Positions 38,157 to 48,030 of a stretch of 64,000 nt of DNA are shown piece after piece. This stretch comes from Rhodospirillaceae bacterium. Its GTDB lineage: Bacteria > Pseudomonadota > Alphaproteobacteria > UBA6615. The notes beneath the pieces are model-generated. The model searched no databases. It was not told the DNA's origin and saw only the letters and a program-made list of their open reading frames with translations. Numbering within the stretch: the first letter of the stretch is position 1; each line of letters begins with the position of its first letter. The stretch covers positions 1-64,000 of the forward strand of contig PBPM01000109.1 in NCBI GenBank assembly GCA_002724635.1. Reading direction: 5' to 3'. Both the position numbers and the translations under genes were made by a program.

Positions 38157-39845
38157 CTATCCCGCCAGCATCTCCGCCGATATCTTTTCAGCCATCATGA
38201 TGGTCGGCAGGTTGGTATTGCCGCGCGGCAAAGACGGCATGAGAGACGCGTCAACGACGCGCAGCCCGTCGATCCCGTGAACGCAGCCTTGCGCGTCGGT
38301 CACCGCCGCCGGATCGTCGGGCCGGCCCATCCGGCAGGTACCTGCCGGATGGAACACGCCCGCGATGCTTTTGCCGACCACTTGATTGAGGGCAGCGGGG
38401 TCGTTCGCCAGCGCGGCGATATCGACACCCGGCTCGGACAGGCTGGCCAGCACCGGCTTACCCAATGCGGGCAGCGTGTCGAACAGGCCAGCCAGCATGC
38501 GTGCCCGCATGCTGTTGAAGGCGGTGATGTCGTTCAGTGAGCGCATCTTGTTGGGCCGCGAGACCGGGTAGGCGCAGCGCCAGAGAGGGCGCACCTCGGG
38601 CGATAGCAGGATTTCAATCGCCCGTTGTACGCCGCTATTGAGCCGTGCCCGGTCTCGCGGATCGTCGAGATAGTTGAACTCGATCCGGGCTGCGAGATTC
38701 GCGCGGTCGCGCGCCAGTGTTACGTCACCGCTCGAAGCAGGCTTGAGTAACGTCGGCACCAGCGCCCCGACCCGCCGCCCTAGGACGTGCCAGCCGATCT
38801 TGCTCGAGATCGACAGGCTCATGTCCAGCGGACCGCAACCGTCCACGCCAGACGAGAATCGCTCGGTCGCCGTCGAATGGGACTTCATGGCAGCGGGCTG
38901 GGCGGCGTCCCGGCGCAGCTGGGCCACCAGATAGACCACCGCGTGATTCTGCAGGTTCGCGCCCACACCCGGCCGGTCGATCACCACCGGCACCTCCACC
39001 TCTTGCAACGCCGCTGCGGGCCCGATGCCGGCCCGCAGCAGGATCGCGGGCGACTGCAGCGCACCGGCACAGACGATGACTTCCTGAGCATGAAACTCCT
39101 GCACAGTCTCATCGATTCGCGCCGTTACCCCGGTCACCCGAGGCCCTTCGGTCACAAGGCCCTCCACATAGGCGTCGGTCACGACGGTCAAATTCTCCCG
39201 CGCGCGCACCCCGGCACTGAGATAACAGATTGCGGTCGAGGCCCGCTTGTCGGGAAACCGGCTTAGCGGCAAGGCGCCCACGCCCTCACGAAATTCGCCG
39301 TTAAGGTCGTGGATCGGCGCGACCTGACGGTTGCGGCTCCATGTGTCGACGCCTTTGACGAAGGGCGGCCATTCGTCGCGCGACACCCGGCGAATTGGCA
39401 GCGGACCGTCCTTGCCGTGCAGCGGATCGCCGACTTCGCTGTCGACATCGGTCTCGAGCCGCCGAAAATGTGGCAGCACGGCCTTCCAGCCCCAGCCCAC
39501 GGCGCCAAGCGAAGCCCACTCGTCATAGTCGTCGGGCGTGCCGCGCAGTGCGACCATACCGTTGATCGACGATGTCCCACCCATTATTCGCCCTTGTCGG
39601 AACGGCCCAGCCGGGGAATTGTGGTGGCGCCGCGTATGGCCGCGCAGCGACCGCCAAGCGTAGGCAGGGTTGAAATAGGACATGGGGTAGGTGTCGAGCA
39701 CGTCGGCGGGTTCGGCCCCCGGCGGCGTGTCCTGACCGGCCTCCAGCAGTAGAACCCGGTTCGATGATCGCTCTGACAGCCGTCCGGCCATGACACATCC
39801 CGCCGAACCACCACCAACAACGATGTAATCGAAACTAGTTCCCAT
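38157..39845 (-). CDS. GMC family oxidoreductase (choline/alcohol dehydrogenase-like)
   Basis: FDYIVVGGGSAGCVMAGRLSE, QGRIMGGTSSINGMVALRGTPDDYDEWASLG, EVIVCAGALQSPAILLRAGIGP, GTCRMGRPDDPAAV. Confidence 0.95.
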   Translation of the reverse strand: MGTSFDYIVVGGGSAGCVMAGRLSERSSNRVLLLEAGQDTPPGAEPADVLDTYPMSYFNPAYAWRSLRGHTRRHHNSPAGPFRQGRIMGGTSSINGMVALRGTPDDYDEWASLGAVGWGWKAVLPHFRRLETDVDSEVGDPLHGKDGPLPIRRVSRDEWPPFVKGVDTWSRNRQVAPIHDLNGEFREGVGALPLSRFPDKRASTAICYLSAGVRARENLTVVTDAYVEGLVTEGPRVTGVTARIDETVQEFHAQEVIVCAGALQSPAILLRAGIGPAAALQEVEVPVVIDRPGVGANLQNHAVVYLVAQLRRDAAQPAAMKSHSTATERFSSGVDGCGPLDMSLSISSKIGWHVLGRRVGALVPTLLKPASSGDVTLARDRANLAARIEFNYLDDPRDRARLNSGVQRAIEILLSPEVRPLWRCAYPVSRPNKMRSLNDITAFNSMRARMLAGLFDTLPALGKPVLASLSEPGVDIAALANDPAALNQVVGKSIAGVFHPAGTCRMGRPDDPAAVTDAQGCVHGIDGLRVVDASLMPSLPRGNTNLPTIMMAEKISAEMLAG

Positions 39846-39891
39846 TACGCAATCCCCTCCCGCAAACGCATATCCAACATGCTTCATAAAA

Positions 39892-39920
39892 GGAAGCGGG
39901 TCCGTTTGAACCCCGCTTCC
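39892..39920. repeat. 9-bp perfect hairpin GGAAGCGGG-N11-CCCGCTTCC
   Basis: Arms 39892-39900 and 39912-39920 between the divergent GMC and TPP-enzyme genes. Confidence 0.6.
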
Positions 39921-39977
39921 GCGGGACTAGTATGGATCACGCGCGATGCAGCGAGAATGACAGTTTGGGGGACAGTC

Positions 39978-41636
39978 ATGCAAAACAAGATCACCGGGTC
40001 ATCGGCCTTCCTAGCGCTGCTGCGCGACGAGGGTGTGACGCACCTGTTCGGCAACCCTGGCACAACCGAGCTGCCAATCATGGACGCCATGCCAGACTAC
40101 ACCGACGAAATGACGTATGTGCTAGGACTCCAAGAATCGCTCGTCGTCGCCATGGCCGACGGCTACACGCGCGCGTCAGGACGGCTAGCTGCGTGTAACG
40201 TCCATGTGGCGCCCGGTCTCGGCAACGCCATGGGTGCGCTCTACAACGCGCGCTTCACCAACACGCCGATGATCATCACCGCGGGCCAGCAGGAGACCGG
40301 ACACGGCCTAACCGAGCCCCTGCTCTACGACCCGCTGGTCCCGATCGCCACGCCGGTGGTGAAGTGGGCGACCGAGGTGACCCAGCTGGAAGACCTGCCC
40401 CGCATCATACGCCGCGCTGGCAAGGTCGCGATGACCGCGCCGACGGGACCGGTATTCATCTCGCTGCCCGGCGACGTGCTGAACGACCGCAAGGGCATCG
40501 ACCTAGGGTCGCGCACCCGCGTGGACACCGCCATGCGCCCGACCGACGCCGCGCTGGAGGCGCTCGCAGACCGGCTTCTCGCGGCGAAGAATCCGGCAAT
40601 ACTCGCTGGCAACGAGGTGGTCACCTCCAACGCGCTCGCTGAGGTCGGGCGCTTCGCCGAGGTGCTAGGCGCACCCGCGTTCCAGCAGACGACAGCCTAC
40701 GGCTCCTTCTTTCCCTCCGAACATCCGGCCTTCATGGGGGCGCTGTCACGCAACCAGAGGGAGGTGCGGGGTATCCTCGAAGACTACGACCTGCTGGTCG
40801 TCGTCGGTGCCGACGTCCTGCGTATGTCGGTTATGAGCGAGATCGAGCCCCTGCCCGACGGCATGCCCATCGTTCAGATAGGCCTGTTCGACTGGGAGAT
40901 GGGCAAAAATTATCCCGCCGACACGGCCGTGCGCGGCGACGTGCGCGAGACCCTCCGGGTCCTGAACCCGGTGATCAAGGCGCGGACGCACCATGCGGAG
41001 ACCGCGCGCGCACGGATCGCCGCGGTGGCCAAAAGCAACTGGTCGGCGAAGCGCGCGCGCCGCGCCATCGAGCTGGCGGCAGACGCCGACGAGACCCCGA
41101 TCCGGTCGGACTGGCTGATGCTGACCATCGCCGACGCGCTACCGAACGACGCGATCACGGTCAACGAGGGCCTCACCACAACATGGAACCTGCTCCAGTT
41201 CCTGCCGATGCGCGAGCGTTACGACTTCCACTCGTTTGCAAGTGGCGGCATCGGCTGGGCCCTGCCGGCCGCCGTCGGCGCACAAATCGCCCAGCCCGAC
41301 CGACCGGTCGTGGCGCTGGTTGGAGACGGCTCGGCGATGTACTCGATCCAAGCGCTGTGGACCGCGGCACACCTTAAGGTGCCGGTCACCTACGTGATTC
41401 TCAACAACCAGGGCTACCGGATCATCAAGCAGCGGTTAAAGGCATTCCATGGCAACGAGACCTATATCGGCATGGACTTTGAGGAACCGCTGATCGACTT
41501 CGTCGGGATGGCGCAGTCCATGGGCGTCGCCGCCAAGCGGGTGAGCGAACCCAACGCGGTGCGCGCGGCACTTGAGACCGCCATGGCCAATCCCGGGCCA
41601 AACCTGATCGATATCTCCGTGGAGCGCGGCGTCTAA
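39978..41636 (+). CDS. thiamine pyrophosphate-binding protein (benzoylformate decarboxylase/acetolactate synthase-like)
   Basis: FGNPGTTELPIMDAM, LQESLVVAMADGYTRASGR, GIGWALPAAVGAQIAQPDRPVVALVGDGSAMYSIQALWTAA, NNQGYRIIKQ. Confidence 0.92.
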   Translation: MQNKITGSSAFLALLRDEGVTHLFGNPGTTELPIMDAMPDYTDEMTYVLGLQESLVVAMADGYTRASGRLAACNVHVAPGLGNAMGALYNARFTNTPMIITAGQQETGHGLTEPLLYDPLVPIATPVVKWATEVTQLEDLPRIIRRAGKVAMTAPTGPVFISLPGDVLNDRKGIDLGSRTRVDTAMRPTDAALEALADRLLAAKNPAILAGNEVVTSNALAEVGRFAEVLGAPAFQQTTAYGSFFPSEHPAFMGALSRNQREVRGILEDYDLLVVVGADVLRMSVMSEIEPLPDGMPIVQIGLFDWEMGKNYPADTAVRGDVRETLRVLNPVIKARTHHAETARARIAAVAKSNWSAKRARRAIELAADADETPIRSDWLMLTIADALPNDAITVNEGLTTTWNLLQFLPMRERYDFHSFASGGIGWALPAAVGAQIAQPDRPVVALVGDGSAMYSIQALWTAAHLKVPVTYVILNNQGYRIIKQRLKAFHGNETYIGMDFEEPLIDFVGMAQSMGVAAKRVSEPNAVRAALETAMANPGPNLIDISVERGV

Positions 41637-41638
41637 CC

Positions 41639-42913
41639 ATGGACGGCGCGCCGGCGAAACCGGCATCCGTCCTCGCGCCCTTCGCCGTTCGGAGCTTCCG
41701 CTTCCAGTGGCCGGCGGACCTCGCAACCTCCTGGTCGTTCGAGATGGAGACGCTCATTCTCGGCTGGTACGTGCTGGTCGCGACGGACTCGGTGTTGCTG
41801 CTGACCCTGTTCGCCGCGCTCCAGTATGTCGGCACCCTCGTCGCGCCGATGTTCGGCGTTGCCGGCGACCGCAAGGGCGCACGCGCCGTCCTCAGTGCCA
41901 TGCGCGCCTTCTACATGGTGCAGGCGGCGGTCCTTACCGGCTTTGTCTATTTCGATGCGCTGAGTCCGTTCCCGGTGTTCGTAATCGGCGCGATGATGGG
42001 AATCGTGCGGCCGTCGGACATCGCCATCCGATATTTACTCGTCGGCGAGACGATCCCGTCAAAGCAGCTCGTAGGGGCCATGGGCGTCTCGCGTACAACG
42101 ACGGACTCGGCTAGGGTCGCGGGCGCTCTGGCCGGCGCCGGTATCGTTGCGACCCTCGGCATGACGCCCGCCTACACCGCCGTCACCCTGCTCTATGCGG
42201 TCTCCGCGCTGTTGACGCTCGGGACCGCACGGCGGCCTAGAAATAGTGATGCCGATGCGCTGGCGCACGGCATCTCACCCAAACATCCGTCTCCGCTGCG
42301 CGACATGTCGGATTCCTTTGCTTATGTCTGGCGCACGCCGCACCTGCTGGCCGCCATGACCCTTGCCCTGCTGGTCAACTTCTGCGCCTTCCCGCTGATG
42401 GGCGGCGTACTGCCCTATGTGGCGCGCGAGGTGTATGGCACCGGTCAGGCGGGCTTGGGCTACCTCGCCGCGAGCTTCGCCTTCGGCGCACTGCTAGGCT
42501 CGCTCGGACTGTCCGCTTGGCGCCGTAGCATCCGCCCAGGGCGGATGATGATCGTCTATACTTTTGGCTGGTACGCCCTGCTACTGATTTTTGCTTGGGT
42601 CGACGTGCTAGCGGTCGGCATCGTCGTGCTGATCCTCGCCGGCCTGTGCCAGACGCTCGCGCTGGTGCCACTGTCGATCATGCTGCTGCGCAGCTCCGAC
42701 CCGCAGATGCGCTCGCGCATCCTCGGGCTACGCATGCTCGCGATCTACGGCCTGCCCATGGGCCTGCTCGCCTCAGGCCCGCTGATCGAAGCCTTCGGAT
42801 ACGCAATGACAGCAACCGGCTACGGCATCTTCGGCGTCATCGCGACCGCCCTCATCGCCTGGCGCTGGTACGCGGACGTCTGGCGCCCCGACGCGGCGGC
42901 GAACCGGGAGTGA
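41639..42913 (+). CDS. MFS transporter
   Basis: About 12 hydrophobic segments; GVAGDRKGARAVLSAMRAFYMVQA; starts 2 nt after the TPP-enzyme stop. Confidence 0.88.
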   Translation: MDGAPAKPASVLAPFAVRSFRFQWPADLATSWSFEMETLILGWYVLVATDSVLLLTLFAALQYVGTLVAPMFGVAGDRKGARAVLSAMRAFYMVQAAVLTGFVYFDALSPFPVFVIGAMMGIVRPSDIAIRYLLVGETIPSKQLVGAMGVSRTTTDSARVAGALAGAGIVATLGMTPAYTAVTLLYAVSALLTLGTARRPRNSDADALAHGISPKHPSPLRDMSDSFAYVWRTPHLLAAMTLALLVNFCAFPLMGGVLPYVAREVYGTGQAGLGYLAASFAFGALLGSLGLSAWRRSIRPGRMMIVYTFGWYALLLIFAWVDVLAVGIVVLILAGLCQTLALVPLSIMLLRSSDPQMRSRILGLRMLAIYGLPMGLLASGPLIEAFGYAMTATGYGIFGVIATALIAWRWYADVWRPDAAANRE

Positions 42914-42980
42914 TTTATTTCTCAACTTTCAGGGGCTCAGCGTCGAAACGCCCATTCGCGGTCGAAACCCGCGGAAAATT

Positions 42981-43056
42981 TGGTATCCCGTAGGGGAGTC
43001 GAACCCCTGTTTCCGGCGTGAGAGGCCAGCGTCCTAGGCCACTAGACGAACGGGAC
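42981..43056 (-). tRNA. tRNA-Glu (anticodon CTC), CCA encoded
   Basis: Minus strand GTCCCGTTCGTCTAGTGGCCTAGGACGCTGGCCTCTCACGCCGGAAACAGGGGTTCGACTCCCCTACGGGATACCA; anticodon stem CTGGC/GCCGG, loop CTCTCAC. Confidence 0.95.
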
Positions 43057-43146
43057 ACAGTGGCGTTTAAAAATCTGGACGGACGAGATAGCCGAACCGG
43101 CGCGCCATTTCAAGCCACGGTTGCGCGCGTCGATCCTCCGCGGCTC

Positions 43147-44202
43147 TCAGTCTACGTCCGCGAGATGCCCGCGAACCGCCGCGACGAAGCCGTCCACGTC
43201 AGCTTCCGTGACGCTCCAGGGCACGACGAGCCGGACCGAGCCCTCGTCGCCCGCCCGGTAGAATCCAAACCCATCAGCCTCGAGCGCATCGAGCACCGGG
43301 AGCGGTAGTTGCGCGAAGACGATGTTGGCCTCGGGCTCACGAACCAAGGCCACGCCGTCGGTTGCGGCAAGCCCCGCGGCCAGCCGCGCGGCGCCGGCGT
43401 TAGCGGCCCGGGCAGCTCGTAGCCAGGCGTCGCCCGACAGATACCCGTCGAGCTGAGCCGAGACGAAGCGCATCTTCGACAACAGGTGCCCGCCGCGCTT
43501 GCGCCGTTCCCCGAAGGCGGCCGCCAGCTCTTCGCGGAAGAAGACCACCGCCTCGGCCGCCATCGCGCCACCCTTCGTGGCTCCGAAAGACAGCACGTCC
43601 ACCCCGCGCCGCCAGGTCGCGTCCGCGGCGCTCACATCGAGCGCCGCCAGTGCGTTACCGAACCGCGCACCATCCATGTGCAGTACCAGCCCGTTTTCCT
43701 TCGCGATCGCCGCGATCGCCTCCAAATGGTCGGCGGCATAGACCGTGCCGGCCTCACTTGCCTGCGTAACGGTCACCGCAGCGGGCGGCATGTTGTGCAC
43801 ACCGTGGGGCCGGGCCACCGCGATAGCCGCCGCGAGTGCCACCGGGTCGATGCGCCCGTCCGGCCCGTCGACGAGTGTCAGCTTCGCGCCGCCGGTATAG
43901 AATTCCGGTGCACCGCACTCGTCCGTGGTGGCGTGGCTCAGCGCGTGACAAAAGACCGTCCCGAAGGGCGGACAGACCGCTGACAGGGCGAGCGCATTGG
44001 CGGCCGTGCCGGTCGCGACGGGAAAGGCCCACAGGTCAGACTCGAAGAGACCGCGAAGCCGCGCGGTGACACGTTCGGTCCACGGGTCGTTGCCGTAGGG
44101 CATGGCGTCCGCCTGTGCCGCGTCCGTGACGGCCGCGATCACCTCGGGCAGGGCACCGGCCACATTGTCCGACGCGAAGTTCGCGGGCGGGCGCGCGTTC
44201 AC
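43147..44202 (-). CDS. low-specificity L-threonine aldolase / beta-eliminating lyase (GTG start)
   Basis: NARPPANFASDNVAGALPEVIAAV, HALSHATTDECGAPEFYTGGAKL, LHMDGARFGNAL, DVLSFGATKGGAMAAEAVVFF (PLP Lys). Confidence 0.88.
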   Translation of the reverse strand: MNARPPANFASDNVAGALPEVIAAVTDAAQADAMPYGNDPWTERVTARLRGLFESDLWAFPVATGTAANALALSAVCPPFGTVFCHALSHATTDECGAPEFYTGGAKLTLVDGPDGRIDPVALAAAIAVARPHGVHNMPPAAVTVTQASEAGTVYAADHLEAIAAIAKENGLVLHMDGARFGNALAALDVSAADATWRRGVDVLSFGATKGGAMAAEAVVFFREELAAAFGERRKRGGHLLSKMRFVSAQLDGYLSGDAWLRAARAANAGAARLAAGLAATDGVALVREPEANIVFAQLPLPVLDALEADGFGFYRAGDEGSVRLVVPWSVTEADVDGFVAAVRGHLADVD

Positions 44203-44513
44203 GGGCGAATTTCGGCCTGCACCCGGCCGCTGGACAGCTGGATCACGAAGACCCGCCGGCAGTCGAGCAAGTTCGGCGGCCCGCCGGTGATGATGGTTAG
44301 CCGCCCCGCGTTGGTACTGGCGGCCTCGATTAGGCACTCCGGCGACACCAGACCCAGCGATAGCGGGTCGGGCGCCACTTGGGTATTCTCGCCCCCTGCG
44401 GTCGTGTCCGCACCGCGCGGACCGTCGAATGCCGTCCAGATGACGGCGCTGAGGACGACCAGAATAAGAACGCCTAGGACGATGACAATTGTGCGTAGAA
44501 TCTTGATGGCCAA
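44199..44513 (-). CDS. small single-pass membrane protein, unknown function
   Basis: MAIKILRTIVIVLGVLILVVLSAVIWTAFDG TM helix; GTGA overlap with the downstream aldolase gene. Confidence 0.7.
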   Translation of the reverse strand: MAIKILRTIVIVLGVLILVVLSAVIWTAFDGPRGADTTAGGENTQVAPDPLSLGLVSPECLIEAASTNAGRLTIITGGPPNLLDCRRVFVIQLSSGRVQAEIRP

Positions 44514-45538
44514 TGGACCCTCCGAATTGCGAAGTGCAGTCTAGGGACGTGACACAAAAAGACAACGATACCCAGCGGCGGGTGACCGTCGATGCGGCCC
44601 GGGCCGGGGCGCGGCTCGACCAGGTGCTCGCCGAGGCTCTCGACGGCATGTCGCGCTCGCGCCTGAAGCAGCTGATCGAGGGCGGGCATGTGCGCCGGGC
44701 GGGCGAGGTGATCGGCTCGCCCGCGGCGAAGGTCGCCGCCGGCGAGGCCTATGAGGTGACGATCCCCGCACCGGTGGACGCTGCCCCGGTCGGCCAAGCG
44801 ATACCGCTCGACATCCTGTACGAGGACGACGAGCTGATCGTCATCGACAAACCCGCGGGTCTGGTCGTCCATCCCGCACCCGGCAATTCCGACCGCACCC
44901 TAGTCAACGCCCTGATCGCACATTGCGGTGACAGCCTAGCCGGTATCGGAGGCGAGAAGCGGCCGGGCATCGTACACCGGCTCGACAAGGAGACAAGCGG
45001 GGTGATGGTCGCGGCCAAGACCGCCGCCACTCACGCCAACTTGGTCGCGCAATTCTCGGCGCGCAGCGTCGACCGGGCCTATCACGCGATCGTTTGGGGT
45101 ATGCCCGAGCCCGGGGCCGGTGAGATCGAGGGAGCGATCGGGCGTCACCCGAAGAACCGCAAGAAAATGGCTGTCCGCGAGAACGGCGGGAAGTACGCCC
45201 TGACCCGCTACAAGACTTTGTCAGTGTATGGCGGCGGCCTCGCGTCGTTCATCGAATGCCGGCTCGCCACAGGGCGTACCCACCAGATCCGAGTACATCT
45301 GAGCCACCGGGGCCACCCGCTCCTCGGTGACCCAAAATATGGCCGCACCTCGGCGCGCCGAGAGGCCGTTTCCCGCCTCGATCCAGACACAAAAGCGCGG
45401 CTTGGCGCCTTTTCCCGTCAGGCCCTACATGCCCACCGGCTCGGATTCACCCACCCGAAAACTTGTCAACATATTGATTTTACAACGACATTACCCAGCA
45501 GCATGGGCGAGCTTAAGAAAATATTAGAAGCCCTCTAA
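44513..45538 (+). CDS. rluD: RluA family pseudouridine synthase (RluD-like)
   Basis: S4 domain RLDQVLAEALDGMSRSRLKQLIEGGHV; GIVHRLDKETSGVMVAAKT; TGRTHQIRVHLSHRGHPLLGDPKYG. Confidence 0.92.
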   Translation: MDPPNCEVQSRDVTQKDNDTQRRVTVDAARAGARLDQVLAEALDGMSRSRLKQLIEGGHVRRAGEVIGSPAAKVAAGEAYEVTIPAPVDAAPVGQAIPLDILYEDDELIVIDKPAGLVVHPAPGNSDRTLVNALIAHCGDSLAGIGGEKRPGIVHRLDKETSGVMVAAKTAATHANLVAQFSARSVDRAYHAIVWGMPEPGAGEIEGAIGRHPKNRKKMAVRENGGKYALTRYKTLSVYGGGLASFIECRLATGRTHQIRVHLSHRGHPLLGDPKYGRTSARREAVSRLDPDTKARLGAFSRQALHAHRLGFTHPKTCQHIDFTTTLPSSMGELKKILEAL

Positions 45539-45643
45539 GACATTGCGGATCGGCATGAAAACACCATATTTAAGTGGCAAGCTGACATAACTGGAGCGTT
45601 CAGCGCAGTCCGTCCGCGCCCGCGAATTGTGGGAGAAACATAA

Positions 45644-46537
45644 ATGGCATCGCCACAGCTTCCGTCGCTTACGCCCGAGGGCAACCTTTCGCGATATCTG
45701 CAGGAAATCCGCAAGTTCCCCATGCTCGAGGCCGAACAGGAGTTTATGGCGGCCAAGCGCTGGGTCGAACATGACGATGTGGACGCCGCCCATCAGCTTG
45801 TGACCAGTCATCTGCGGCTCGTGGCCAAGATCGCCATGGGCTACCGCGGCTACGGGCTGCCGGTCGCCGAGCTGATTTCCGAGGGCAATGTGGGCCTGAT
45901 GCAGGCGGTCAAGAAGTTCGATCCCGATCGGGGCTTCCGCCTGTCGACCTATGCGATGTGGTGGATCCGCGCCGCCATTCAGGAATACATCCTGCATTCT
46001 TGGAGCCTAGTCAAAATGGGTACGACAGCGGCCCAGAAGAAATTGTTCTTCAACCTGCGCCACATGAAGGGCCAGCTCAAGGCCCTCGACGAGGGCGACC
46101 TGCCGCCCGAACAGGTCGAGCATATCGCTAAGGAGCTTAGCGTCACCGAGAACGACGTGGTGATGATGAACCGCCGCCTCGCCGGTCCCGATGGCTCGCT
46201 CAACGCGCCGCTGCGCAAGGATGGCGACGGCGACGGCGAGTGGATGGACTGGCTCGTCGACGAATCCGAATCCCAAGAAGCGGAGCTGGTCGAACAGGAC
46301 GAACTCGAAAAGCGCCGTAGCCTGCTGGAGGAAGCAATGGAAGGCCTGAACGAGCGTGAGCGCTACATCCTGACCGAGCGCCGGCTGCGCGAGAATCCCG
46401 TCACCCTTGAGGATCTGTCGCAGGAATACGACATTAGCCGCGAACGAGTGCGCCAGATCGAGATGCGCGCGTTCGAGAAACTTCAGAAGGCGATGAAGAA
46501 CCTGACAATCGATCGGCAGGTCGCCGCGCCGCAGTAA
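45644..46537 (+). CDS. rpoH: RNA polymerase sigma-32 factor
   Basis: AHQLVTSHLRLVAKIAMGYRGYGLPVAELISEGNVGLMQAV; RpoH box QKKLFFNLR; SRERVRQIEMRAFEKLQKAM. Confidence 0.96.
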   Translation: MASPQLPSLTPEGNLSRYLQEIRKFPMLEAEQEFMAAKRWVEHDDVDAAHQLVTSHLRLVAKIAMGYRGYGLPVAELISEGNVGLMQAVKKFDPDRGFRLSTYAMWWIRAAIQEYILHSWSLVKMGTTAAQKKLFFNLRHMKGQLKALDEGDLPPEQVEHIAKELSVTENDVVMMNRRLAGPDGSLNAPLRKDGDGDGEWMDWLVDESESQEAELVEQDELEKRRSLLEEAMEGLNERERYILTERRLRENPVTLEDLSQEYDISRERVRQIEMRAFEKLQKAMKNLTIDRQVAAPQ

Positions 46538-46725
46538 GGCTGCTGCCGGACAATCGGATCAGGCGCCGCGGGGCGGCAGCGGGTTCACAGCCACCCAGAA
46601 CCCCGGCTTCGTCAAGTGTCAACGTGGCGCCACTCATTCAATCCACGCATCACTTCGCGGGCGATCAAGATCACCGCGAATCCAGCACTTTAGATAGGAT
46701 GAAGGCAAAAGAGGGCTAACACGCC

Positions 46726-48018
46726 TCAATCGGCGAAGGGATCACGAACGAGGATCGTGTCCTGACGTTCGGGGCTTGTCGACAGAAGTGCCACAGGCGC
46801 TTCGATAAGCTCCTCGATGCGCCGCACATACTTGATCGCCGTGGCTGGAAGATCCGCCCAGCTGCGCGCCCCCTGGGTGCTCGTCTGCCAGCCTTCCATG
46901 GTCTCGTAGACCGGGGTGACACTGGCCTGCGCGCGCACGCCGGCGGGAAAGCGCGACACTTCAATGCCATCGACTGTATAGCCGACACACACCTTGAGTT
47001 CCTCCATACCATCCAGAACGTCGAGCTTGGTCAGCGCGATGCCGTTGATACCGCCGACCCTAACCGCCTGGCGCACCGTCACCGAATCGAACCAGCCGCA
47101 GCGGCGTCGACGGCCGGTTACCGTCCCGAACTCGTGGCCGCGTTCACCCAGGAGGGCGCCGATCTCGTTCTCCTGTTCCGTGGGAAACGGACCGCTGCCG
47201 ACTCGCGTCGTATAGGCCTTGGTGATCCCGAGTACATAGCCGATCGTGGCCGGCGAGACACCGGAACCGGCGGCCGCCTGGCCCGCCACGGTGTTCGAAG
47301 ACGTCACGAATGGGTAGGTGCCATGATCGATATCGAGCATCGCACCCTGTGCACCCTCAAACAGGATTCGCTTGCCCGCCTTGCGTGCATCGTCGAGAAG
47401 ATCCCAGACCGGCGCAGCGAACGACAGCAACCGGTCGGCGATCTCCTCAATCCGCCCCATCAACTCAGCCTTGTCCACCGTCTCGGCGCCCAGTCCCCGC
47501 AAAAGGGCATTGTGATGAAACAGCAGATGATCGACGCGCGCGTCGAGAGTTTCGCGGTGTGCCAGATCGCAGACCCGGATGGCGCGGCGTCCCACCTTGT
47601 CCTCGTAGGCAGGCCCGATGCCGCGTCCCGTCGTGCCGATCTTGTCTGCGCCGCGCGCCTGCTCAATCGCCTGATCGAGATGAGGATGCACGGGCAGGAT
47701 CAGACTGGCATTGTCGGCTAACTTGAGCGTCTCCGGCGAGACGTCGACACCCATCTCGATGACATGGTCGATCTCGCCGAGCAGCGCCCACGGATCGACG
47801 ACTACACCGTTCCCGATGATGCCGATCTTTCCCGGGCGCACCACGCCCGATGGCAACAGGCTGAGCTTATAGACCTTGCCATCGATAACCAGCGTGTGGC
47901 CGGCATTGTGGCCACCCTGGAAGCGCACCACCACATCGGCGCGCTCCGACAGCCAGTCGACGATCTTGCCTTTGCCCTCATCACCCCACTGGGATCCCAC
48001 AACCGTTACATTCGCCAT
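46726..48018 (-). CDS. purA: adenylosuccinate synthase
   Basis: [87 protein letters not shown]. Confidence 0.97.
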   Translation of the reverse strand: MANVTVVGSQWGDEGKGKIVDWLSERADVVVRFQGGHNAGHTLVIDGKVYKLSLLPSGVVRPGKIGIIGNGVVVDPWALLGEIDHVIEMGVDVSPETLKLADNASLILPVHPHLDQAIEQARGADKIGTTGRGIGPAYEDKVGRRAIRVCDLAHRETLDARVDHLLFHHNALLRGLGAETVDKAELMGRIEEIADRLLSFAAPVWDLLDDARKAGKRILFEGAQGAMLDIDHGTYPFVTSSNTVAGQAAAGSGVSPATIGYVLGITKAYTTRVGSGPFPTEQENEIGALLGERGHEFGTVTGRRRRCGWFDSVTVRQAVRVGGINGIALTKLDVLDGMEELKVCVGYTVDGIEVSRFPAGVRAQASVTPVYETMEGWQTSTQGARSWADLPATAIKYVRRIEELIEAPVALLSTSPERQDTILVRDPFAD

Positions 48019-48030
48019 CGATCCATTCCA

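Noticed and set aside
44203-44649. N-terminal 149 residues of the 500-aa ORF around the threonine aldolase
   Set aside because: Overlaps the small membrane protein and rluD in other frames; aldolase homology starts at VNARPPANF (GTG 44202).
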